In this document: piece by piece, positions 1 through 8,237 of the stretch
Layout: each line of letters opens with the position of its first letter
Position numbering within the stretch: the stretch's first letter is position 1
Assembly (NCBI GenBank): GCA_026981975.1
Contig: JALSHV010000003.1
Coordinates: 1-64,000 of the forward strand
Direction: 5' to 3'
From: Aquificaceae bacterium
GTDB taxonomy: Bacteria > Aquificota > Aquificia > Aquificales > Aquificaceae
DNA: 64,000 bases
Made by a program: the position numbers and the translations under genes
Notes under the pieces: model-generated
Database searches by the model: none
Told to the model about the DNA's origin: nothing
Seen by the model: only the letters and a program-made list of their open reading frames with translations

Positions 1-127
1 CTTGCAGAAGGGTGGTATATGAAAGCTGTGGGTGGTATGGAAAAGAGTATCCATCTTGATGTGGCTCTCTCTTCTTTTATCCTCGCTTCTCTGGGTATCG
101 CTTCCGCTTACGTGATTTTTGTAAAAA
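1..127 (+). repeat. Direct repeat copy A shared by the two nuoL genes
   Basis: Bases 1-127 are identical to 9639-9765, in the same reading frame of the two nuoL genes. Identity ends sharply at base 128. The left end of the repeat lies beyond the window. A perfect nucleotide match without synonymous changes points to recent gene conversion rather than protein-level conservation. Confidence 0.95.
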
Positions 128-528
128 AACTGATTTCTCCGCAAGCTTTGTATACATCTTTAAAACCTCTTGGTGAGCTTCTGAGAAATCAATTTTTCAC
201 AGAATACTTGTATCACAAAGGCTTGGCAAGAGGATATATGTTGGTTTCCAAAGCCGCTTATACCTTGGGAGATAGAACCCTTATAGATGGCACTATAAAC
301 CGCACTTATGTTCTTTTTATAAAAACCGTTAAACTTGTTTGGAAGATTTTTGACGTTAAATCAATAGATTTGCTTCTTCACTGCCTTGCTATAGGTTCCT
401 TCAGGGGTGGTAAGATCCTAAGAAATTTTCAAACAGGGTTACTAAATAACTACATTATGTTTCTTCTTGTAGGAATTATAGTTGTGTTAGGAGTTATGCT
501 TTATCTGCTTGAGAAGGTGAAGGGATAA
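1..528 (+). CDS. nuoL: NADH-quinone oxidoreductase subunit L, C-terminal part (cut by window edge)
   Basis: This is the last 175 codons of a NuoL protein, the large antiporter-like proton-pumping subunit of complex I in the inner membrane. The open frame runs from base 1, so the gene starts outside the window. Residues up to about 42 are identical to the C-terminal region of the complete NuoL at 8238-10079, and the two proteins then diverge but keep the same layout: a transmembrane helix, a charged lateral-helix region with a FFTEYLYH motif, and a final membrane anchor. The stop codon overlaps the nuoM start by one base. It belongs to the first of two complex I sets, whose earlier genes are probably upstream of the window. 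Confidence 0.9.
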   Translation, partial: LAEGWYMKAVGGMEKSIHLDVALSSFILASLGIASAYVIFVKKLISPQALYTSLKPLGELLRNQFFTEYLYHKGLARGYMLVSKAAYTLGDRTLIDGTINRTYVLFIKTVKLVWKIFDVKSIDLLLHCLAIGSFRGGKILRNFQTGLLNNYIMFLLVGIIVVLGVMLYLLEKVKG

Positions 529-2030
529 TGGAAGTGATTAGGGCAGAGTTTCCCTTTATATCTCTTTCTATGATAATTCCAATTGTTTTTTCACTTTTAG
601 TTTTCTTTTTAAATGAAAGATTCACAAGGCTACTTGCTGTAACAGGAACCACTATTGTATTTTTTATTTCTTTATTGCTTCTTTATTTGTTTGATTACGA
701 TAAAGCAAATTCTGTTCAGTTTTACGAAAAATATCCCTTATACGAAGAGTTCAATGTTTACCTGTCCTTAGGATTAGACGGTTTATCGCTTTTGATGTAT
801 TTTCTCACAACTCTTATCTCCTTAGTAGCTGTCGTTTGGTCAATAAGGGATAAACAAATAACTACCAGATTAAAGGAATACTTTGCGGTTTTCCTGCTAA
901 CGGAAAGTTTTCTTATAGGAGTCTTCTCAAGTTTTGATCTTATAGTCTTTTACGCTTTTTACGAGCTTACCCTTATTCCTATGCTTTTTGCCATAGGAGT
1001 TTGGGGATATAAGCTCCGCTTGTATTCTGCTTATAAGTTCTTTATATACATATTCGTATCTTCTTTGTTTTTGTTATTAGGAATAGCCGCCGTTGCAGTT
1101 CAGCATTACTTTAATTACGGAAGCTTTTCCTTTAGTTACTTTGATCTTCTTAAAAACAACTACAATACATCATTAGAAATTTTCATATTTCTGCTTTTCT
1201 TCATTGCCTTTGCGGTAAAGACGCCCATAGTTCCTTTTCACACATGGCTTCCTGACGCTCACGGTGAAGCTCCTACAGCAGGATCTGTTGTTTTAGCCGC
1301 GATTCTTCTTAAAATGGGAACTTACGCTCTAATAAGGTTCAACCTGGGACTATTTCCAGAAGCTTCACTCAAGCTTATGCCTTTTCTGGTAGCCTTAGGA
1401 ATTATTACTATCATATACGCTTCTTGGATGACTATAGTTCAAAACAATGTTAAGAGGTTCGTAGCTTATTCTTCGGTGAGTCATATGGGTTTTATAGTAA
1501 CCGCTACCTTTTTGCTCAACCACGAGGGATTAAGAGCTTCTATTATAGAAATGTTCGCTCATGGAATGACTAGCGCTTCACTTTTTATGATAGCGGGTTT
1601 CATTTACAACAGACTACACACTTTTAACATGGAAAGTCTAAGAGGATCTGTAAGATTTATGCCCCTTTTTGCGGTTATTACAGCTTCCACAGCTTTCGCC
1701 GCCATGGGGCTTCCGGGAGGATCTTCTTTTTGGGGAAAGTTTCTTACTGTTCTTTCCGCAAGGGAATACTCCTATGCCTTAGCCCTTATGGTTCTTGTGG
1801 GTGGTTTTTTCAGCGCTGCTTATATGCTTTATTTGTTGAAAACTCTCTTTTTAGATGTAAGAGAAGAAGGAATTCTTATACATTTTCAAGACATAAGAGG
1901 TTTTAAATTCGCAGCTTTCTTCCTTTTACTTATTCCCATACTTGCAGTGGGATTTTTACCTCATCTGTTCTTCAACATGTTTGACGGATCTATAAACTTC
2001 ATTTTAAAACGCTTAGTAGGATTGGAGTAA
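528..2030 (+). CDS. nuoM: NADH-quinone oxidoreductase subunit M (copy 1)
   Basis: Antiporter-like membrane subunit of complex I that carries one proton channel. The 500-residue hydrophobic protein has the family length. It shows the channel glutamate of TM5 (FYELTLIPM, about residue 147), the TM7 lysine just before PFHTWLPDAH (about residues 232-242), and the EAPTAGSVVLA segment that follows. The ATG overlaps the nuoL stop (TAATG) and nuoN follows after 5 bases, so L, M and N form a tight co-transcribed triplet. A paralogue is at 10091-11566. The two proteins are clearly related but not near-identical. Confidence 0.95.
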   Translation: MEVIRAEFPFISLSMIIPIVFSLLVFFLNERFTRLLAVTGTTIVFFISLLLLYLFDYDKANSVQFYEKYPLYEEFNVYLSLGLDGLSLLMYFLTTLISLVAVVWSIRDKQITTRLKEYFAVFLLTESFLIGVFSSFDLIVFYAFYELTLIPMLFAIGVWGYKLRLYSAYKFFIYIFVSSLFLLLGIAAVAVQHYFNYGSFSFSYFDLLKNNYNTSLEIFIFLLFFIAFAVKTPIVPFHTWLPDAHGEAPTAGSVVLAAILLKMGTYALIRFNLGLFPEASLKLMPFLVALGIITIIYASWMTIVQNNVKRFVAYSSVSHMGFIVTATFLLNHEGLRASIIEMFAHGMTSASLFMIAGFIYNRLHTFNMESLRGSVRFMPLFAVITASTAFAAMGLPGGSSFWGKFLTVLSAREYSYALALMVLVGGFFSAAYMLYLLKTLFLDVREEGILIHFQDIRGFKFAAFFLLLIPILAVGFLPHLFFNMFDGSINFILKRLVGLE

Positions 2031-2035
2031 GGAAA

Positions 2036-3502
2036 ATGCAAGTGAATCAGCCTATAGAAGCTGTAGAATTTCCGAGATTAGATGTATTTATTCCCGAACT
2101 TATTGTTCTGATAACCGCTTTTGTAATTTTTACTCTTGATCTTATTCTTTCATCACCGATGAAAAGAAGAATCCTTCCCATCATTACAGCAACGGGTTAT
2201 TCCCTATCACTGGCTACGGTAATACTATTGAATAAACTAAAAGGAGATACTTTTTACAAAAGCTTCACAGCGGATCACTTGGGAACTGTCGTTAAGACTT
2301 TTGAAATTCTGATAGCTCTAACTGTGATTGTTTTCGCTCAGAAGTATTACAGTTCAAGGAATTCCTTTTACGGTGAGTTTTACTACATACTGTCCTTTAC
2401 TCTTGCGGGAGCTATGATTCTTTCTTCTTCTTACAATCTTATAGTTATCTACGTTGCTCTGGAATTAGTTTCCATAGGTTTTTATATACTTACAGCATTG
2501 CTTAGGAATTCTTTTATTTCAAAAGAAGGAGCTTTTAAATATCTAATACTGGGAGGATTGAGTGTTGCTCTGGCTTCCTACGGTGCTGTGTTTATGTATA
2601 TATACGCTGGATCTTTGGATTTACGGGAGATTCTCTCTTACAAGGGAGAAGATCAACACTATCTGATTTTGGGTTTAGTTTTATTTCTGATAGGCTTTGC
2701 TATAAAGATAGGTGCTGTTCCTTTCCATTTTTGGCTTCCGGATGCTTATCAAGGCGCTCCTACACCTGTAACAGCTCTCATGGCTTCCGTTGGTAAATTG
2801 GCTTTTTTTATTCCAATTGTAAGAATTATGCCTCTTTTGAGGGAAGAGTTCTCCGATGTATGGATTATAACCGTCGGGATAATAGCGGCGATTACTATGA
2901 TCTACGGAAACATGGTAGCTTTGGTGCAGAAGGATATAAAAAGATTGCTGGCTTATTCTTCCATAGCACATTCGGGATACATACTTGCAGGGATTGCTGT
3001 TACGGAAGTCATAGGACTTAAAGCGGTAGTTTATTTCTTGGTAGTTTACACTATTATGGCAGCAGGTTCCTTTTTTGTAATTGCACTATTGGAGCGTATG
3101 GGCAATTGGAAAAATCTGTTACAGGATTTATCGGGAATGCGATTCAATCTTCCTTTTTTGGCTCTTTCTTTCATGATATACATGTTTGCTCTGCTGGGAG
3201 TGCCGCCAACAGTAGGATTTGTAGGAAAAACGCTCGTATTTATGGCTTTATCCTTTGATAAGCTTTGGTGGCTTGCCATTGTTATGATAATCTCCACAGG
3301 GATCTCAACTGGTTACTATGTCCGTATAGTCGTTCTGATGTATATGAAAGATAAAGAAAAAGAATTTTCCCTTAAAGGAACAAATCCGTTGGAGATTATA
3401 TCCCTGACTTTTCTTACACTCCTTACAGTTGGTCTTGCTGTTATGCCGGAATTAATTTTAAATCTTATAAATTCAGCATCAGAAAGCTTATTTCTGAGGT
3501 GA
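2036..3502 (+). CDS. nuoN: NADH-quinone oxidoreductase subunit N (copy 1)
   Basis: Third antiporter-like subunit of complex I in the inner membrane. The 488-residue polytopic protein has the NuoN core AIKIGAVPFHFWLPDAYQGA (about residues 221-241), including the TM7 lysine, followed by PTPVTALMASVGK. It also has a QKDIKRLLAYSSIAHSGY loop. It closes the first L-M-N triplet and is followed 6 bases later by nuoA, which opens the second set. The paralogue is at 11569-12963. Confidence 0.94.
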   Translation: MQVNQPIEAVEFPRLDVFIPELIVLITAFVIFTLDLILSSPMKRRILPIITATGYSLSLATVILLNKLKGDTFYKSFTADHLGTVVKTFEILIALTVIVFAQKYYSSRNSFYGEFYYILSFTLAGAMILSSSYNLIVIYVALELVSIGFYILTALLRNSFISKEGAFKYLILGGLSVALASYGAVFMYIYAGSLDLREILSYKGEDQHYLILGLVLFLIGFAIKIGAVPFHFWLPDAYQGAPTPVTALMASVGKLAFFIPIVRIMPLLREEFSDVWIITVGIIAAITMIYGNMVALVQKDIKRLLAYSSIAHSGYILAGIAVTEVIGLKAVVYFLVVYTIMAAGSFFVIALLERMGNWKNLLQDLSGMRFNLPFLALSFMIYMFALLGVPPTVGFVGKTLVFMALSFDKLWWLAIVMIISTGISTGYYVRIVVLMYMKDKEKEFSLKGTNPLEIISLTFLTLLTVGLAVMPELILNLINSASESLFLR

Positions 3503-3508
3503 GCAGAT

Positions 3509-3880
3509 ATGGAATACATAGGATTTCTTATGTTCTTTGCAGTAATGATAGGAATAGCTCTTGTTATGATTTCCCTGAACTGGCTTTTCGGTCCTAAAAC
3601 ACCTCAAGAATACGAAGATTATCCCTATGAATGTGGAGTTCCTCTTTACGATAAATGTGCCCAGACGACATTTCATCAAGGTTATTATCTGTTAGGATTA
3701 CTTCTTTTGCTTTTTGATATTGAAGCGGCTTTTCTATTTCCCTGGACGGTAGTATATCGGTGGCTTGGAATTTTCGGTTTTATTGAAATGTTTCTTTTTA
3801 TCCTTATATTAACCTACGGTCTACTTTATGCTTGGAAAAAGGGAGCGCTCAACTGGCAATTTGAAAGGGAGGAATTCTGA
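3509..3880 (+). CDS. nuoA: NADH-quinone oxidoreductase subunit A
   Basis: Small membrane subunit of complex I next to the quinone cavity. The 123-residue protein has three predicted membrane helices and the family signatures YECG (about residues 42-45) and FDIEAAFLFPW (about residues 69-79). The usual next gene, nuoB, is absent: nuoCD begins 4 bases after the nuoA stop. NuoB, which carries cluster N2, must therefore be encoded elsewhere, perhaps in the first nuo set upstream of the window. Confidence 0.95.
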   Translation: MEYIGFLMFFAVMIGIALVMISLNWLFGPKTPQEYEDYPYECGVPLYDKCAQTTFHQGYYLLGLLLLLFDIEAAFLFPWTVVYRWLGIFGFIEMFLFILILTYGLLYAWKKGALNWQFEREEF

Positions 3881-3883
3881 AAA

Positions 3884-5668
3884 ATGGCCTGGGCAAGAGA
3901 AAGTGATTTTAGTGATTTGAAAGAACCCTTTAAGACTCTTGAAGTAGTTGAGAATAAAGGGACAACTTCTTTACACGTAAGAAAGGAAGAGCTTCTCAAC
4001 TTGCTAAAAGTTTTAAAAGAGAAAAAGGGCTATAAACTATTCCTTGATCATTCAGTAGTAGATCTAAAAGATATTTTAGAGAAAGATAAAGATTTTAAAA
4101 ATGCTGTTGCAGAAAGTATAATAGCTTTTCCAGAAGATAGAGTTTCCAGATTTCAAGCTTTCTATATTCTCTTTAACGTTGATGAGAAAAAAAGAGTAGT
4201 TGTAAAAACACGCACAAAGGAAACCCTGCCATCGGCGGAAAAGCTGTGGTTTGCCTGCAAATGGGCGGAAAGAGAGTGTTACGATATGTTCGGCATTAAG
4301 TATGAAGGTCATGAAAATCTGGTAAGAGCCTTTATGTGGGAAACTTATCCTTACTTTCCTTTGAGAAAAGACTTTCCCTTGGAAGGGTTTCCTGAAGAGG
4401 AACTTCCTTCGTTGAACGAAGTAATCAAAGGAGATAAACTGCAAGGAACTATGAACTATGAAAGAAAACACACCTTTATTCCCACCTTAGAGGATTTGGA
4501 AATAACGGAAAGAAAACGTTTGCAAAAAAAAGCTCAAATTGTCCTCAACTGGGGTCCTCTGCATCCGGGAACTCACGGAACAATGTGGTTCCTCTTTGAC
4601 TTGGAGGGAGAAAGGATTGTTCAAACTGACGTTATACTGGGACAACTTCACCGAGGGGTTGAAAAACTCGCTGAAAATGAAATGTATAATCAGTTCTTAG
4701 TTTATACGGACAGAATGGACTACTTATCCGCCCTGTGTTCCAATCAAGCATGGGTAGTTGCTGTAGAAAGAATGCTTGGTATAGAAGAGTATGTTCCCGA
4801 AAAAGCTAAATACATAAGAACAATGCTCTCAGAACTTCAGCGGATAAATTCCCATCTCCTTTGGCTTGGAACTTACGCTCTGGACTTAGGCGCTCTTACT
4901 GTGTTTTTATACTGCTTTAAAGAAAGAGAGAAAATTATGGATATTCTTGAAGGAATAACCGGTGCAAGGCTAACAATTTCCTATCCGAGGGTGGGAGGAG
5001 TCAGAATGGACTTACCCTTGGGAGCATTGGAAGCAATAAAATCCTTTACAGGTAGATTCTTAAAAGAGCTAAGGGATTGGGAAAGAATACTTACTCGTAA
5101 CAGAATATGGCTCAAGAGAAACAAAGGTGTAGGAGTTATTCCTCCTGAGGAAGCTTACTTTTACGGCGTTACAGGACCTGTAATTAGAGGTTCCGGTATT
5201 CCCTACGATGTTAGAAAAATTGATCCCTACGATGCTTATGCAGAAGTTGAATTTGACATACCAGTAGGAGAAGAAGGAGATTGTTACGACAGATATTTAG
5301 TGAGAATAGAAGAGATGAAACAGAGTGTAAGAATAGTAGAACAGTGTGTAAAAAAACTTGAAAAATTACCCGAATCAGCTCCTTTTTTTGCAGAGGTTCC
5401 TAAAGAAAAAAAGATAAAACTATCCATGGACGGTATAGGGTTAAAAGTTCCGACTTCAGAGATATACTCCTCAGGTGAAAATCCGCGGGGAGAACTTGGG
5501 TTTTACGTATTTTCAATAGGAGCTATTAAGCCTTACAGAGTTAAAGTAAGACCTCCTTCCTTTTACAATTTGTCTGTATACCCTTATCTGATGAAAAACA
5601 GAGTTATTGCAGATGCGGTAACCATACTGGCAAGTATAGATCCCGTTGTAGGAGAAACGGATAGATAG
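3884..5668 (+). CDS. nuoCD: NADH-quinone oxidoreductase fused subunits C and D
   Basis: Peripheral-arm protein of complex I. The 594 residues join a NuoC-type domain (about 30-190; signature ERECYDMFGIKYEGH, then PLRKDFPLEG) to a complete NuoD domain (about 220-594). NuoD shows the quinone-site loop GPLHPGTHG and the tyrosine of MDYLSALCSN, plus PRVGGVRMDLP. NuoD also helps hold cluster N2 with NuoB. C and D are separate in many bacteria and fused in some others, so the fusion is a known variant. An uninterrupted frame with no internal start excludes two adjacent genes. nuoH follows after 10 bases. Confidence 0.95.
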   Translation: MAWARESDFSDLKEPFKTLEVVENKGTTSLHVRKEELLNLLKVLKEKKGYKLFLDHSVVDLKDILEKDKDFKNAVAESIIAFPEDRVSRFQAFYILFNVDEKKRVVVKTRTKETLPSAEKLWFACKWAERECYDMFGIKYEGHENLVRAFMWETYPYFPLRKDFPLEGFPEEELPSLNEVIKGDKLQGTMNYERKHTFIPTLEDLEITERKRLQKKAQIVLNWGPLHPGTHGTMWFLFDLEGERIVQTDVILGQLHRGVEKLAENEMYNQFLVYTDRMDYLSALCSNQAWVVAVERMLGIEEYVPEKAKYIRTMLSELQRINSHLLWLGTYALDLGALTVFLYCFKEREKIMDILEGITGARLTISYPRVGGVRMDLPLGALEAIKSFTGRFLKELRDWERILTRNRIWLKRNKGVGVIPPEEAYFYGVTGPVIRGSGIPYDVRKIDPYDAYAEVEFDIPVGEEGDCYDRYLVRIEEMKQSVRIVEQCVKKLEKLPESAPFFAEVPKEKKIKLSMDGIGLKVPTSEIYSSGENPRGELGFYVFSIGAIKPYRVKVRPPSFYNLSVYPYLMKNRVIADAVTILASIDPVVGETDR

Positions 5669-5678
5669 GAGGCGCTGA

Positions 5679-6728
5679 ATGGAAAGCGTAGCTCTTAATC
5701 TTGCCGTTGCCTTTGTAAAGATATTGGTTATTCTCGGAATAGTTCTAGGAGTTGGAGCTTACCTGACGTGGGTTGAAAGAAAGGTAGCAGCTCATATACA
5801 AAGACGTCCCGGACCCATGGTGGTGGGCTGGCACGGACTACTTCAACCCTTAGCGGACGGTCTTAAGCTTATAACAAAGGAAGATCTTTTTCCCAGATAC
5901 GGAAATCGCTTTCTCTACAACTTGGCAATAGTTTTAGCACTTGTTCCCGCAACCTTGGTTTTTGCTGTAATACCTTTCGGTCCTGAATTTGAAGTTTTCG
6001 GTTATAAGATAAAACCCATTCTTACAGATGTTAACGTGGCTCTTCTACTTGTTTTCGGTTTAGGATCCCTTGCAGTTTACGCAGTTGCTCTAGCAGGCTG
6101 GGCTTCTAACTCTAAATATCCTCTTATAGGTTCTATGAGAAAGGCGGGAATAATAATTTCCTATGAAGTTGCAATTACCTTTGCGGTTATGGGTCCTATA
6201 ATACTCGCAGGAACCCTTTCCACTTACCAGATAGTTGTAAATCAAATAGAACAGAAGCTGTGGTATGTTTGGATTCAACCTGTAGCTTTTGTGGTTTACA
6301 TGTTTTCCTTACTTGCGGAAACTGGAAGAGTTCCCTTTGACATTCAGGAAGCGGAAGCAGAACTGGTTACTGGTTTTACCGTTGAATACGGAGGAATGAA
6401 GTTCGGTATATTCCCCTTAGTAGAATGGTATATAGAAGTTTTATCCCTATCCGCTATAGCAGTAGTGCTGTTTTTCGGCGGTTGGTCTCCGCTGAATATA
6501 CCCTTCTTAGGCTTTGTAGATCCCTTATTCTTTCTGGGTCCGCTTTCTCCTTTTGTTTGGTTTTTACTTAAAGTCACAGCACTCTTTCTATTTATTCTTT
6601 GGCTCCACTGGACTCTTCCGAGATACAGAATAGATCAGATAACGGAAATGGCTTGGAAGATTATGTTGCCTCTTGCATTGGCAAATATAGTATTTACAGC
6701 GGTAATAGCTCCTTTGATTTGGAAATGA
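5679..6728 (+). CDS. nuoH: NADH-quinone oxidoreductase subunit H
   Basis: Membrane subunit that links the quinone site of the peripheral arm to the proton-pumping arm. The 349-residue protein is of normal length, with eight or so helices. It shows the first-loop signature ERKVAAHIQRRPGP and the second signature ETGRVPFDIQEAEAELV followed by EYGGMKF. An AGGAGGC Shine-Dalgarno stretch lies just before the ATG. Its stop overlaps a 16-codon reading frame that leads into nuoI. Confidence 0.95.
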   Translation: MESVALNLAVAFVKILVILGIVLGVGAYLTWVERKVAAHIQRRPGPMVVGWHGLLQPLADGLKLITKEDLFPRYGNRFLYNLAIVLALVPATLVFAVIPFGPEFEVFGYKIKPILTDVNVALLLVFGLGSLAVYAVALAGWASNSKYPLIGSMRKAGIIISYEVAITFAVMGPIILAGTLSTYQIVVNQIEQKLWYVWIQPVAFVVYMFSLLAETGRVPFDIQEAEAELVTGFTVEYGGMKFGIFPLVEWYIEVLSLSAIAVVLFFGGWSPLNIPFLGFVDPLFFLGPLSPFVWFLLKVTALFLFILWLHWTLPRYRIDQITEMAWKIMLPLALANIVFTAVIAPLIWK

Positions 6729-6775
6729 AAGAAGGAATAAGCTTGAGTAAAATAATCGCTTTCGGAGGTTTGTAA
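6725..6775 (+). CDS. Possible 16-residue leader peptide between nuoH and nuoI
   Basis: The only gap in this operon longer than about 11 bases is filled by a short frame encoding MKEGISLSKIIAFGGL. Its ATG overlaps the nuoH stop (ATGA) and its TAA overlaps the nuoI ATG (TAATG). The nuoI Shine-Dalgarno (CGGAGG) is inside it. It may serve as a coupling peptide, or the frame may be a chance product of a 46-base gap. Nothing in the peptide itself suggests a function. Confidence 0.3.
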   Translation: MKEGISLSKIIAFGGL

Positions 6776-7416
6776 TGGTAAAAAAGCTGAAAGTAAAACC
6801 TCTTAGTTGGCTTGAAAGAATACTTTTCTTAGATTTTATAAAGGGTTTATCTGTAACGATAAAACACGCCTTTAGCAAAACCATAACTACTCATTATCCT
6901 TACGAAAAGCTTACACCTCCTAAGAGATTTCGTGGATTCTTCGCTCACAAAGTTGTTGACGGAAATGAACCCCAACCTGCTTACGATGAATGGGTAGAAA
7001 GATTCAAGATAGAGGTTATCCCCGGTAGAAGTAGGTGTGTGGTATGTATGCTTTGTAAAAGAGCATGTCCTGTGCCTCAACTTTTTCAGATAGAGGGGAA
7101 AAAACTTGAAAACGGAAAAAGAGTGGTAAGCGTTTTTAACATGAATTTGATGTTATGCACTTTTTGCGGATTTTGTGTTGACGCTTGTCCTGTGGATTGT
7201 CTTTATCAAACAGATATTCACGAAACCGCTTCCTTTACCCGTAAAGATGCCATCTTGGATTTAGAACTCCTTGAAAAAATAGGAAGAGATTGGCAGAGTA
7301 GAAGAGAAGAAGAACCTGACAGACTTTGGTCTGATGATGTGGAAAGAAATAAACTATGGTATGAAAACAACTTAAAACTTAAAAAATCGGAGAAAAAGGG
7401 GAGACACGAATGGTAA
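6775..7416 (+). CDS. nuoI: NADH-quinone oxidoreductase subunit I (2x[4Fe-4S] ferredoxin-like)
   Basis: Peripheral subunit that carries clusters N6a and N6b toward N2. Two CxxCxxCxxxCP motifs are visible: CVVCMLCKRACPVP (about residue 88 on) and CTFCGFCVDACPVD (about residue 126 on). The 213 residues include a longer N-terminal extension than in some homologues and a charged C-terminal tail. Its end overlaps nuoJ by 7 bases. Confidence 0.95.
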   Translation: MVKKLKVKPLSWLERILFLDFIKGLSVTIKHAFSKTITTHYPYEKLTPPKRFRGFFAHKVVDGNEPQPAYDEWVERFKIEVIPGRSRCVVCMLCKRACPVPQLFQIEGKKLENGKRVVSVFNMNLMLCTFCGFCVDACPVDCLYQTDIHETASFTRKDAILDLELLEKIGRDWQSRREEEPDRLWSDDVERNKLWYENNLKLKKSEKKGRHEW

Positions 7417-7943
7417 GACTTTTAATATTCACTTTTTTTTCTCTTTGGGCTATAGTATCCGCTATAGGAGTTATTACTTTCACTAATCCGATATACGTTA
7501 TACTTTGGTTGCTCTCAGCTTTAATCGCTATTGCGGGAATATTTTTCACTGCAGGTGCGGAATTGGTAGGAGCGCTTCAACTATTGATATACGCAGTTGC
7601 CATAGCAGTTTTTTACGTTTTTGTTCTGACAGCTGTTCCGTGGGAAAAAGCGGTGAAAAAGAGCAGCCATTACAGAACAGAAGGAGTTTTGTCCTTTCCT
7701 CTTATTCTTCTTCTCTATTTAGAAATAGCTGTTGTTTTTCTTCTGGGGGTTACTGCTTCTCCGGAAGGTCAGCTAAGAGGTTTAATAGAAAAATTTGGTA
7801 ATACGGAGGTAGTTGGTTCTATTTTGTTCAGTAAATACTTTTTTGCCTTTGAAGTAGTATCTCTTGTGCTTTTGATAGGAATGATAGGTGCTGTTCTTAT
7901 AGGAAGAAAGGAGAACCAAACCTATGAAGACGATACCCGTTGA
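7410..7943 (+). CDS. nuoJ: NADH-quinone oxidoreductase subunit J
   Basis: Membrane subunit of complex I with five predicted helices. The 177-residue protein has the NuoJ TM3 region (AGAELVGALQLLIYAVAIAV), which contains the helix that bulges during turnover in known structures, and a GMIGAVLIGRKE end. It overlaps nuoI by 7 bases and nuoK by 20 bases, consistent with translational coupling. Confidence 0.92.
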   Translation: MVRLLIFTFFSLWAIVSAIGVITFTNPIYVILWLLSALIAIAGIFFTAGAELVGALQLLIYAVAIAVFYVFVLTAVPWEKAVKKSSHYRTEGVLSFPLILLLYLEIAVVFLLGVTASPEGQLRGLIEKFGNTEVVGSILFSKYFFAFEVVSLVLLIGMIGAVLIGRKENQTYEDDTR

Positions 7944-8232
7944 AGCTTATTTTGCGGTAAGCACTGCATTATTTGTATTAGGCTTGCTGGGTATGATAGT
8001 TAGAAGGAATCTTGTAACTGTTTTGATGAGTTTAGAACTTGCACTGAACGCTGTAAACGTTGCTTTTGTCGGTGCAGATTATCACATGGGTTTAGTTGAA
8101 GGACAGATATTCGCCCTTTTTATAATAGCTCTGGCAGCTGCGGAAGCAGCTGTAGGTCTGGGAATAATTATTGCTATATTCAGATACAGACTTGTTGATT
8201 CTACCGATGAGATTACTGACATGAGGGGGTAA
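7924..8232 (+). CDS. nuoK: NADH-quinone oxidoreductase subunit K
   Basis: Small membrane subunit of complex I, 102 residues with three helices, related to MrpC. Both conserved membrane glutamates are present: one in LMSLELALNAVN (about residue 38) and one in ALAAAEAAVGLGI (about residue 74). Its 5' end overlaps nuoJ by 20 bases and nuoL begins 5 bases after its stop. Confidence 0.95.
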   Translation: MKTIPVEAYFAVSTALFVLGLLGMIVRRNLVTVLMSLELALNAVNVAFVGADYHMGLVEGQIFALFIIALAAAEAAVGLGIIIAIFRYRLVDSTDEITDMRG

Positions 8233-8237
8233 AGGGT

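Noticed and set aside
4076-4471. Long minus-strand frame inside nuoCD and similar antisense frames elsewhere
   Set aside because: They are shadows of strongly supported genes and show no domain, ribosome site or codon bias of their own.
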